DNA of 55,158 nt, taken from the NCBI GenBank assembly GCA_024401115.1, contig JAKSLP010000016.1, positions 1-55,158 of the forward strand, read 5' to 3'. Shown in pieces: positions 22,098 through 30,085 of this stretch. Every line of letters starts with the position of its first letter. Within the stretch, counting starts at the first letter, position 1. The notes beneath the pieces were generated by a model. The model was not told the DNA's origin. It did not search any database and saw nothing but the letters and a program-made list of their open reading frames with translations. This stretch comes from Bacteroidaceae bacterium (lineage in GTDB: Bacteria; Bacteroidota; Bacteroidia; Bacteroidales; Bacteroidaceae). Position numbers and translations under genes: made by a program.

Positions 22098-23854
22098 TAC
22101 AGTTTGAGACAATCAATGAGGCCGGAAAGAAACTGGCAGCACAAATCCAGAAGGAACTGGTTGCCGGTCAGGATGTTAATGCTATAGTATTTATAGGCGC
22201 CCTGGGAATCTGTGTACGAAAGATTTCCGCTTTGATAAACGATAAATACACTGATCCAGCCGTGGTGTGTGTAGATACCACCGGACGTTATGTGATTCCG
22301 GTATTAAGCGGTCATGTAGGTGGAGCCAATAAGTTGGCCCGTGAGATAGCGCTTATCACTGGCGGACAGGCCATTATTACTACTCAAAGTGACAATACCG
22401 GTCTTTGGGCATTGGATACCTTGGCCAAGGAAAACGGTTGGGGTGTGTCTCATCTGTCCAGAACGGAGATGAATGCCGCTATCGCCACCTTTGTGAATGG
22501 TTGTCCTACTGCTCTGGTGCTGGAGCATGCCGATGAGGGTACCCGCCGGATGGGGGAGACCTGTCCTTCGCATGTGACGGTATTCCACAGCATGACGGAA
22601 TATCAGGAATCCGACCTGCCGTTCGAACTGATGATTCTGGTCAGTCCGAAATGTCACGAGGGCATTTCACTTCCTGTATTGCAGTACTACCCTCATTGTC
22701 TGCACATGGGTGTTGGTTGCCAGAAACAGGCCACAACAGCCATCGCCAGCCAGTTGCTTTCGGAAATAAAGACGTTAGGATATGCTCCTGAATCCATTGC
22801 CACAATAGGCAGTATCGAACTGAAGAAAGACGAACCGCTATTGGCCGAACTTTGCAGTATACTGCCTCAAGCCGAACTGCAAATCTTTACTGCAGAGCAA
22901 CTTAACGCCATCGAAGTCCCCAATCCGAGCGAGAAGGTATATGAAGTGACCGGTTGCTATGGAGTGGCCGAAGCATCGGCTTTGGTATCATCAGAAGGTG
23001 GTCATCTAGTAATAGAGAAGCAGAAGGGAAGTGTGACAAGTGAAGGTGTGGCACAACATTATACTTTTGCCTTGGCTCAGCCCAAAGAGGCCCAAGGCCA
23101 TATTGAAATAGTAGGAGCAGGTCCTGGAGATCCTGATCTGGTGAGTGTCAGAGGCCGCAAGTTCCTCGAGCAGGCCGACCTTATCCTGTATGCCGGCAGT
23201 CTGGTGCCCAGGGAACTGACTTTCTGTGCCAAGAATGGGGCCACTGTCCGCTCTTCGGCCGATTTGGATCTGGAAGAACAATTTGCACTGATGAAGGAAT
23301 TTTATGATAGAGGAAAACTGGTGGTGCGTCTGCATACCGGTGACCCTTGTATCTATGGTGCCATTCAGGAGCAGATGGCCTTCTTTGACAAGTACGGAAT
23401 GGATTACCATATCACTCCGGGAATCTCGTCTTTCCTGGCTGCTGCTGCAGAACTCAGAAGCCAGTTTACCATTCCAGAGCGTTGTCAGACCATTATTCTG
23501 ACCCGGGGCGAGGGACGTACGCCTATGCCCGATAACGAAAAGCTTCACCTGCTGGCTCAACACCAGAGCACGATGTGCATCTTCTTGAGTGCCAGCATTG
23601 TGGAACAGGTACAGCAGCAACTGCTGGAGGGTGGTTATCCACCCGAGACACCGGTAGCTGCCTGCTACAAACTGACATGGAAAGACCAGCGTATCTTCAG
23701 GGGGCAACTGAAGGACTTGGCTTCCATTATTAAAGACAACAAACTGACTCTCACCACGATGATTGTGGTAGGAGAGGCTATAGACAATAGAGCAGGATTG
23801 AGCAAGTTGTACGATGGACACTTTACCCACCTGTTCAGAAAAGGAAAGGAATGA
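22094..23854 (+). CDS. cbiGF: CbiG-CbiF/CobM fusion
   Basis: Protein of 586 residues. Residues 1-330 are CbiG, the cobalt-precorrin-5A hydrolase that opens the delta-lactone (FIGALGICVRKIS, VIPVLSGHVGGANKLA, GVGCQKQATT). CbiG indicates the oxygen-independent pathway. Residues about 336-586 are precorrin-4 C11-methyltransferase (IVGAGPGDPDLVSVRG, YAGSLVPREL, HTGDPCIYGA, PGISSFLAAAA). Fusing the two puts consecutive steps in one protein. Four-base overlaps with both neighbours. Confidence 0.92.
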   Translation: MIQFETINEAGKKLAAQIQKELVAGQDVNAIVFIGALGICVRKISALINDKYTDPAVVCVDTTGRYVIPVLSGHVGGANKLAREIALITGGQAIITTQSDNTGLWALDTLAKENGWGVSHLSRTEMNAAIATFVNGCPTALVLEHADEGTRRMGETCPSHVTVFHSMTEYQESDLPFELMILVSPKCHEGISLPVLQYYPHCLHMGVGCQKQATTAIASQLLSEIKTLGYAPESIATIGSIELKKDEPLLAELCSILPQAELQIFTAEQLNAIEVPNPSEKVYEVTGCYGVAEASALVSSEGGHLVIEKQKGSVTSEGVAQHYTFALAQPKEAQGHIEIVGAGPGDPDLVSVRGRKFLEQADLILYAGSLVPRELTFCAKNGATVRSSADLDLEEQFALMKEFYDRGKLVVRLHTGDPCIYGAIQEQMAFFDKYGMDYHITPGISSFLAAAAELRSQFTIPERCQTIILTRGEGRTPMPDNEKLHLLAQHQSTMCIFLSASIVEQVQQQLLEGGYPPETPVAACYKLTWKDQRIFRGQLKDLASIIKDNKLTLTTMIVVGEAIDNRAGLSKLYDGHFTHLFRKGKE

Positions 23855-25578
23855 TACTGATATTTGGCGGAACTACTGAAGGACGACTGGCTGTGGAGGT
23901 TTGCGAGCAGGCCGGAAAATCCTTTTACTACTCTACGAAAAGCGACCTGCAACAGGTGGAGCTGCATCATGGTGTACGTCTGACGGGTGCCATGACCGTA
24001 GAGGAGATGCAGTCGTTTTGCCATAATAACGATATCCAGTGCATCATTGATGCTGCCCATCCCTTTGCCGAAAACTTGCATCGGGCTATCTCGGAAACAG
24101 GCGTTCCGGTAATCCGCCTGCAGCGGTCGTTTGGGATTCCTCTTTCCGGAGTGACCTATTGCAAGGATTTCGAGGAAGCTATTCGGAAGATGGAAGAAGC
24201 TGATATCCATTGTCTTCTGGCACTTTCGGGTGCCAATACCATGAGCAAGCTATCGGCCTATTGGAAACACCATAAGACCCTGTTCCGCATCCTGAATAGG
24301 GCGGAAAGCATAGAAGGAGCATTGCGGTTGCAGTTCCCTACAGGCAACCTGCTGTTTTATCCCGATAATCATGCCTTACCCACCCAGGAAGCCGAACGGC
24401 AACTGATGGAAAGTTTGGGGTGTGATGCCATACTGACCAAGGAAAGTGGTGAGAGTGGCGGTTTTGATGCCAAGGTGAATGCTGCCCTGGAATTGGGTCT
24501 GAAGGTTTTTGTGGTCAAGCATCCGGCCTTACCGGAATCTTGGACTTATGTCACCGGCAAACACGGGTTGCGTAGGGCCATCGAGCAGCGGGTTCCCTCA
24601 TTTTTCCCCTTGAAGACCGGTTTTACCACAGGTGCCTGTGCCACTGCAGCAGTAAAGGCAGCTCTTCTATCGCTATTGTATGATGATATGCCCGAGGAAG
24701 TCAGTTTTGCCTTACCCGATGGTGAAATCATGAGCATACCCGTTATGATGGAGGGAAAAGGAGTGGCATCGGTAATCAAGGATTTCAGTGACGATCCCGA
24801 TGTGACCAAAGGTTGCAGGATTACAGCCACTGTTACATCAGGAACCCAAGGCATCCGTTTCCTTAAAGGAGAAGGAGTGGGTACTGTCACCCTTCCCGGA
24901 TTAGGCATTCCCGTAGGGGAACCGGCTATCAATGTCACACCAAGAAAGATGATAACCGATGAGATCCGTTCCCTAACAGATGCCGGTTTTGACATCACCA
25001 TCGCTGTGGAGAACGGTGAGGAACTGGCCAAGAAAACCTTCAATCCCAAGGTAGGAGTGGTAGGAGGAATCAGCATCATCGGCACGTCGGGCATAGTCTC
25101 TCCACTGTCGCATGAGGCATTCATCCAGAGTATTGCCCGAGAGATGGAAGTGGCTAAAGCCATCGGTTGCCAGCAAATAGCACTGGTTTCCGGTATGAAG
25201 AGTGAAGTTGCACTTCGCAAGGAGCAGGACATCCGTTGTATACATTACGGCAACTTCATTGGTGAGAGCCTGAAGGCTGCCCATCGGTTGGGAATAACGA
25301 AAGTCACCCTTGCCATCATGATTGGAAAAGCTGTAAAACTGGCTGAAGGTCATTTAGATACCCATTCCCATAAGGTAGTGATGAATAAGACCTTCCTGAA
25401 AGTGCTGGCAGGCGATGAGGCTGATAAGATTGATGGCATCACACTGGCCAGGGAACTGTGGAGCATTATGTCGCCACCGTTTTTTGAGAAAGTGAAGAAG
25501 TGCTGCTATGAACATTGTAAAACCGTTTATCCGGAAGGAGAACTAATCATAAAACTGATATGCGACAATCCTCAATGA
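23851..25578 (+). CDS. cbiJD: CbiJ/CobK - CbiD fusion
   Basis: Protein of 575 residues. Residues 1-250 are precorrin-6A reductase (LIFGGTTEGR nucleotide loop, DAAHPFAENL). Residues about 255-575 are CbiD, the cobalt-precorrin-5B C1-methyltransferase of the anaerobic pathway (KTGFTTGACATAAVKAAL, VGVVGGISIIGTSGIV). The two steps are adjacent in the anaerobic route. The 3' end overlaps the permease gene by 19 bases. Confidence 0.92.
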   Translation: MILIFGGTTEGRLAVEVCEQAGKSFYYSTKSDLQQVELHHGVRLTGAMTVEEMQSFCHNNDIQCIIDAAHPFAENLHRAISETGVPVIRLQRSFGIPLSGVTYCKDFEEAIRKMEEADIHCLLALSGANTMSKLSAYWKHHKTLFRILNRAESIEGALRLQFPTGNLLFYPDNHALPTQEAERQLMESLGCDAILTKESGESGGFDAKVNAALELGLKVFVVKHPALPESWTYVTGKHGLRRAIEQRVPSFFPLKTGFTTGACATAAVKAALLSLLYDDMPEEVSFALPDGEIMSIPVMMEGKGVASVIKDFSDDPDVTKGCRITATVTSGTQGIRFLKGEGVGTVTLPGLGIPVGEPAINVTPRKMITDEIRSLTDAGFDITIAVENGEELAKKTFNPKVGVVGGISIIGTSGIVSPLSHEAFIQSIAREMEVAKAIGCQQIALVSGMKSEVALRKEQDIRCIHYGNFIGESLKAAHRLGITKVTLAIMIGKAVKLAEGHLDTHSHKVVMNKTFLKVLAGDEADKIDGITLARELWSIMSPPFFEKVKKCCYEHCKTVYPEGELIIKLICDNPQ

Positions 25579-26576
25579 TGATTATACTCTTCCTGAGTAT
25601 TCCTATGCTGGCATTGCTGAACCTGACTGTAGGTTCGGTATCCATTCCTGCTTCCGATGTGTTCAACATCCTGTTTGGAAGCGGATCGGACAATGAAGTT
25701 TGGACCAATATTGTGATGATGACCCGTTTACCGCAAACCCTAACCGCCATTGCCTGTGGAGCAGGATTGGCAGTAGCCGGTTTGGAGATGCAGACCGTAT
25801 TTCACAATCCGTTGGCCGGTCCATCAGTGTTGGGAATCAGTAGTGCAGCTAGTCTGGGAGTTGCTTTTGTGGTACTGCTTTCCGGTACGATTGGCGGTGG
25901 AATCATGACCCATTTTGGTGTGATAGGAAATACAGCCCTTACCCTGGCAGCCATTGCCGGATCCCTTTCCGTGATGGCTCTTATCGTATATCTGTCACAA
26001 AAGGTTCAGGGAAATGTCACCCTTCTGATTGTGGGTGTGATGATTGGCTATATAGCCACAGCCATCATCGGTGTGTTGAAATACTTCTCTACGGAAGAGG
26101 ATATCCGTGCTTATGTGATTTGGGGATTAGGTTCATTTGCCCGAGTAACCGGAGGTCAGGTGTATGTGTTCGTAGGACTGATGTGCGTGCTGTTGCCCCT
26201 TTCTATGTTGCTGGCTAAACCGTTGAATCTTTTGCTTTTAGGTGAGCGTTATGCCGTGAATTTGGGATTGAATGTTCGTCAGACCCGACTGATGATTATC
26301 TCTTCGGCAGGTATTTTGACCGCCATTGTTACTGCCTATTGCGGTCCCATCATGTTCCTGGGATTGGCAGTACCCCATATTTGCCGTGGCCTGTTCAATA
26401 AGTCCGACCACCGTATCCTGTTGCCTGCCACTTTATTAGGAGGAGCCAGTTTGGCCCTTTTCTGTAATCTGATAGCCCGAATGCCTGGATTTGAAGGTGC
26501 ACTTCCTATCAATTCCGTAACCGCACTGATTGGTGCACCGGTAGCCTTGTGGGTACTGCTTAGACGAAAGCGCTGA
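25560..26576 (+). CDS. btuC: FecCD/BtuC-type ABC transporter permease
   Basis: Protein of 338 residues with about ten transmembrane helices, BtuC/FecCD family: MTRLPQTLTAIACGAGLAVAG at the start of the domain, HNPLAGPSVLGISSAASLGV, and the coupling-helix region GERYAVNLGLNVRQTR. It would pass corrinoid through the inner membrane. The matching binding protein lies on the opposite operon (27828-28973); no ATPase (BtuD) is present in the window. It ends convergently, overlapping the CbiA C-half gene by 17 bases. Confidence 0.88.
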   Translation: MRQSSMMIILFLSIPMLALLNLTVGSVSIPASDVFNILFGSGSDNEVWTNIVMMTRLPQTLTAIACGAGLAVAGLEMQTVFHNPLAGPSVLGISSAASLGVAFVVLLSGTIGGGIMTHFGVIGNTALTLAAIAGSLSVMALIVYLSQKVQGNVTLLIVGVMIGYIATAIIGVLKYFSTEEDIRAYVIWGLGSFARVTGGQVYVFVGLMCVLLPLSMLLAKPLNLLLLGERYAVNLGLNVRQTRLMIISSAGILTAIVTAYCGPIMFLGLAVPHICRGLFNKSDHRILLPATLLGGASLALFCNLIARMPGFEGALPINSVTALIGAPVALWVLLRRKR

Positions 26577-27156
26577 ACGTTTTCAGGAAGGTTTCAAATC
26601 CGCATTCCGCCCAATACCAATGCGTATAACCCGCTATCACATTTTTGTAGCGGTAGATTGCGGTATCTGTATGCTTTCCTTTAGCAGACAACTGGTTACG
26701 AGATGAAGTAACGGAAGAGTTGTCCGTCTCCACAATCTCGGAATAGTGGAATTCGTGTCCTTTTATGGAATCGTCTCCTGTAAGGATGCTACGGTATCCC
26801 AAATGCAGATGTGCATCCTTCATGGTAGCCTGAAAAGGCAATACGTTACACATCGGATAGAAGATACCCTCCATGATAATTTCACGTGTCAGGTACATCA
26901 TGCCTCCACATTCAGCAAAGATATTGCCGTTATTTTCTGCAAACAAGCGGATAGACTCACGCATGCTGTTGTTTTGGGACAGTTCTGCGGCAAACAACTC
27001 AGGATATCCTCCGGGTAGGTAAAGCAAGTCACATTCAGGCAGTTCCTTATCAACCAGTGGGGAGAAAAATACAACTTCAGCACAGGTTTTCAGGGCATCA
27101 ATATTCGCCCGATAGATGAAATTGAACGCATCATCTTTAGCAACGGCTATTTTCAT
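26560..27156 (-). CDS. cbiA: Cobyrinate a,c-diamide synthase, C-terminal (glutaminase) half
   Basis: Protein of 198 residues that corresponds to the second half of CbiA. It starts MKIAVAKDDAFNFIY, the beginning of the class I glutaminase domain. The glycine loop is LLYLPGGYPELFAAEL, the nucleophile is C83 in FAECGGMMYL, and a C-terminal histidine lies in AGYTHWYW. CbiA is normally one chain of about 450 residues; here the ATPase half is a separate gene with an ATGA overlap. Both halves keep their key residues, so a two-subunit enzyme is likely, rather than a pseudogene. Confidence 0.85.
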   Translation of the reverse strand: MKIAVAKDDAFNFIYRANIDALKTCAEVVFFSPLVDKELPECDLLYLPGGYPELFAAELSQNNSMRESIRLFAENNGNIFAECGGMMYLTREIIMEGIFYPMCNVLPFQATMKDAHLHLGYRSILTGDDSIKGHEFHYSEIVETDNSSVTSSRNQLSAKGKHTDTAIYRYKNVIAGYTHWYWAECGFETFLKTFSAFV

Positions 27157-27815
27157 AAAGCAATCAGTTGATTAAGGTTGACATGCTTTTCCACTTCATC
27201 TGCAGCCATGCAGATCAGGTTTTCCATTTCCTGTTTGGCGGTAATGGTCAGTCCCAAGTGACGTCCTGGAATGCTAAGGTTCGAATTCCGTTGCAGGTAT
27301 CCCAAGCAAAAGACACCCGCATCCTCGCAAGCCTGTTTCAAGTACTCGAAATGATTCTCACTGGCCACCATATTAAAGACCACACCCGCCAGTTTCACGT
27401 TGGGATTAAAATGCTTGAAACCATAAATCAGTGGCGCTACCGAATAGGCCACAGATTTTGCATTCACCAGAAGAATAACCGGAATGTTCAGTAACTGAGC
27501 TATTTCAGCACTGGAACCTCTACTCTTGTCGAAACCGTCGAACAGTCCCATGACACCCTCTACCACACACATGTCGGCCGTTGCTGAATAGCGGAGGAAC
27601 AATTCCTTGACATGATTCTCCGAGCCCAACCAAGTATCCAGATTGACCGATTCCTGTTCACTGGCTACTGAATGAAAAAGGGGATCAATGTAATCAGGAC
27701 CGCATTTAAACGGTTGAACATTGATGCCCCTGTTCTTGAGTGCACGTAGTAATCCCATAGTAAAAGTAGTTTTTCCGCATCCCGACGATGCTGCTCCTAT
27801 GAGAAATGCTTTCAT
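27153..27815 (-). CDS. cbiA: Cobyrinate a,c-diamide synthase, N-terminal (ATPase) half
   Basis: Protein of 220 residues. P-loop GAASSGCGKTT (7-17), FKCGPDYIDPLFH (substrate and Mg region), VEGVMGLFDG, and RGSSAEIAQLLNIPVILLVNAKS are the DethioBiotin-synthetase-like motifs of CbiA/CobB. It adds amide groups to cobyrinate using ATP and ammonia from the glutaminase half. Its stop overlaps the start of that half (ATGA). It lies 12 bases after the binding-protein gene in the minus operon. Confidence 0.87.
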   Translation of the reverse strand: MKAFLIGAASSGCGKTTFTMGLLRALKNRGINVQPFKCGPDYIDPLFHSVASEQESVNLDTWLGSENHVKELFLRYSATADMCVVEGVMGLFDGFDKSRGSSAEIAQLLNIPVILLVNAKSVAYSVAPLIYGFKHFNPNVKLAGVVFNMVASENHFEYLKQACEDAGVFCLGYLQRNSNLSIPGRHLGLTITAKQEMENLICMAADEVEKHVNLNQLIAL

Positions 27816-27827
27816 GAATTCGTGCTA

Positions 27828-28973
27828 TTATGGAATGAGTTTATAGTATTTCGGCTGATAGTTTGGCAGAATTTCCGGATGGAAAGCCTTCACGAAGTCG
27901 GCCAGAACCAGATGAGGCTGCACACCGGCCAGCTCGCGGTAAGGAGTCTGTGCCAGATTACAGAAGATAACCTTCTTATTCTTATACGCTTCCATGGTAG
28001 TGTAGCGCTCATCCTCCTCGGCCAATGTAGCCAAGGTGAAATCACCGTCAAAACTGCCATCAATTTGCCAGAATTCAGCATTCACACCACGGGCATAGAC
28101 AGCCTCGAAATCCAGGGTGGTACCGCCTGAATCCTCGTTGTCCTGCATGATATAGTCGGCACCGGCATCCTGGAAAATCTGTGCCATATAGCTTTTTCCG
28201 CCAACGATATACCATCCGTCACGCATCTGTCGTCCGGAAATGATAGAAGGAACGTTCAGGGAATCTGCCTCTACCTCGTCCTTCAGAGCCAGATACTTAC
28301 GCTCGATATCGGCAAAAACAGCATTGGCACGTTTGGTCTCACCCGTCAGCAGACCGATGAGCTTGATCCATTCAGCCTGTCCCAAAGGAGTAACCTCCTT
28401 GTAACCATGATGGCTGATCAATGGAATACCACAATCCTTAAGCGCCTCAAATCCACCATGTTTGCTGGCGGAAACAAAGATGAAATCCGGTTTAGCGGCA
28501 ATAACGGTCTCCAAATCGAAATTGCCCTCTTTTCCTATCATTACCGTGCTGCCGTCCTTCAGCTGCTTCTTCATCTTAGGACTGAACAGGTTCTTCAGGG
28601 AGTTCATGCCCACAATCTTGTCCTCCAAACCCAAAACCTCGAAATTACCCAACTGCAGTGCAGTGGTGCAGATGAATCGGGAAGAAGGCTGTGTGATGAC
28701 AAACTCCTCAGCCTTGGAATGCTTGACAGCCGGATCTGGATTACTAATGGTTACGTGAATACCATCCTCTTGATAGCTGACTTTCAATCCTTTGGCATAC
28801 AGAATCTGGATAGAGTCCGAATACTCGTCAGCCTGTCCTAAGATGGAATCATGCTGCTGAAACAAAGAGTCGGCAGTAATAAAATGTGAAGTCTGTGCCT
28901 TCTGACCTCCACAGGAAGTCAGAATAACACAGACCATCACTAATATTAGGAAAAATGGATATTTTTTACTCAT
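27828..28973 (-). CDS. btuF: BtuF-like periplasmic binding lipoprotein
   Basis: Protein of 381 residues. The lipoprotein signal ends VCVILTSCGG (lipid-anchored cysteine about residue 21). It is a helical-backbone metal/B12 binding protein (cluster A-II): FEVLGLEDKIVGM, KPDFIFVSASKHGG, and GGKSYMAQIFQDAGADYI are typical. It has two lobes joined by one long helix. It would deliver corrinoid or a metal chelate to the FecCD permease of the facing operon. Two bases separate it from the upstream CbiK-like gene. Position after a TonB receptor and a CbiK lipoprotein recalls ihtC in Porphyromonas. Confidence 0.85.
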   Translation of the reverse strand: MSKKYPFFLILVMVCVILTSCGGQKAQTSHFITADSLFQQHDSILGQADEYSDSIQILYAKGLKVSYQEDGIHVTISNPDPAVKHSKAEEFVITQPSSRFICTTALQLGNFEVLGLEDKIVGMNSLKNLFSPKMKKQLKDGSTVMIGKEGNFDLETVIAAKPDFIFVSASKHGGFEALKDCGIPLISHHGYKEVTPLGQAEWIKLIGLLTGETKRANAVFADIERKYLALKDEVEADSLNVPSIISGRQMRDGWYIVGGKSYMAQIFQDAGADYIMQDNEDSGGTTLDFEAVYARGVNAEFWQIDGSFDGDFTLATLAEEDERYTTMEAYKNKKVIFCNLAQTPYRELAGVQPHLVLADFVKAFHPEILPNYQPKYYKLIP

Positions 28974-28975
28974 GC

Positions 28976-30085
28976 TTACTCTTCTGGGAACATAGAGTGA
29001 TAGTACTCATCCAATGCTTCGTCAGCAATAGCGTTTGCAGTATGATCCATCCAGATCTTGCGAACACCGGCAACCTCCAACAGACCGAACATCAGAATGC
29101 TCTCATTCTCATTCAGTTCGTAACCCTTGTTGCTGAAATACTCAAACCAGCTGTTGTCCTCGCTCTCAGGATCCATTGGGTCCCAATACTCTTCACCGAC
29201 ACCACCCATATCGTTGTGAGCGTGATCACCGGCGATAGACATCAGTGGGTGCAAGTACATCTTACCGCTCTTAATGCCATTCAGTTCCATACGCTCGCCT
29301 ACATTCTGCTTGTAGTTGTCTGGCATATCTACTGTACCTACATAATAGTTTGGGTTGATTTCCTGCAGAGCCTCCTCCAACTGAGTATAGCGAACATTAG
29401 CAGAATAGGTATCGTAATCATTAGGGTTACCGTGACCCATGAATGCAACAACACCGTTCTTAGCCTTTGAACCGTAAACAGCATCCAGAGCCTTTGCTAC
29501 AGCTGGAACATCCTTGTCAACATCGGTCAACAGAGGAGCGCCCAGACGCAAGGTAACCTTTGACAGGTACTCATCGTCCAAGTCACGAAGGCTGTTATTT
29601 GCAAAGTCCTTCATATAATTGATCACGCGGGTAAACTCCTCACCAGGGATAACCTGCAGTGACTGAACCAGAATCTCATCATACTTGGCAGCACCGAAAG
29701 CGTGCAACCAGAAGTTAGGAGCGTAGTAGTTACGAACCTGAGCACCGTCAGCAACATGCTCACCTGCTGCAGCACGGTTGATACAGATTGCAGAACTGTA
29801 AGATACGAAAACATCGTAACCCTTAAAACGGGAATCAGCCTCGTAAGCAGCCTTGGTAGTGTCGAAAGCATCGAAAGCTTGCTGCCAGGTTGAACCGAAA
29901 GCAACCAACAGAATAGCCTTCTTATTGCCGCTCTTCTGCTTCTGTGCGCTAACCTCCTGATCAACAGCATTCTGATACTGGGTGTAGTTGTTCACTGGAT
30001 CATCGTCACTTGAACAAGACGATAAAGTGAAAGCTGTAGCTGCTACTGCAGCCATAGCAATGAGAAGTGATTTAATCTTCATCAT
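28976..30085 (-). CDS. CbiK-family lipoprotein (cobaltochelatase/IhtB-like)
   Basis: Protein of 369 residues with a lipoprotein signal (lipobox LSSC, cysteine 24 from ATG 30085; ATG 30082 also possible). The CbiK fold begins at KKAILLVAFGSTW. Metal-site histidines are likely H218 (FMGHGNP) and H288 (IAGDHAHND). The glutamate expected between them appears as aspartate (VGTVD, D253), by a tentative alignment with CbiK. Because it is exported it cannot do the cytoplasmic cobalt insertion. Porphyromonas gingivalis IhtB, a haem-binding surface lipoprotein related to CbiK, has the same TonB-receptor and binding-protein context. Here the riboswitch points to corrinoid or cobalt. The start overlaps the receptor gene by 14 bases. 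Confidence 0.82.
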   Translation of the reverse strand: MMKIKSLLIAMAAVAATAFTLSSCSSDDDPVNNYTQYQNAVDQEVSAQKQKSGNKKAILLVAFGSTWQQAFDAFDTTKAAYEADSRFKGYDVFVSYSSAICINRAAAGEHVADGAQVRNYYAPNFWLHAFGAAKYDEILVQSLQVIPGEEFTRVINYMKDFANNSLRDLDDEYLSKVTLRLGAPLLTDVDKDVPAVAKALDAVYGSKAKNGVVAFMGHGNPNDYDTYSANVRYTQLEEALQEINPNYYVGTVDMPDNYKQNVGERMELNGIKSGKMYLHPLMSIAGDHAHNDMGGVGEEYWDPMDPESEDNSWFEYFSNKGYELNENESILMFGLLEVAGVRKIWMDHTANAIADEALDEYYHSMFPEE

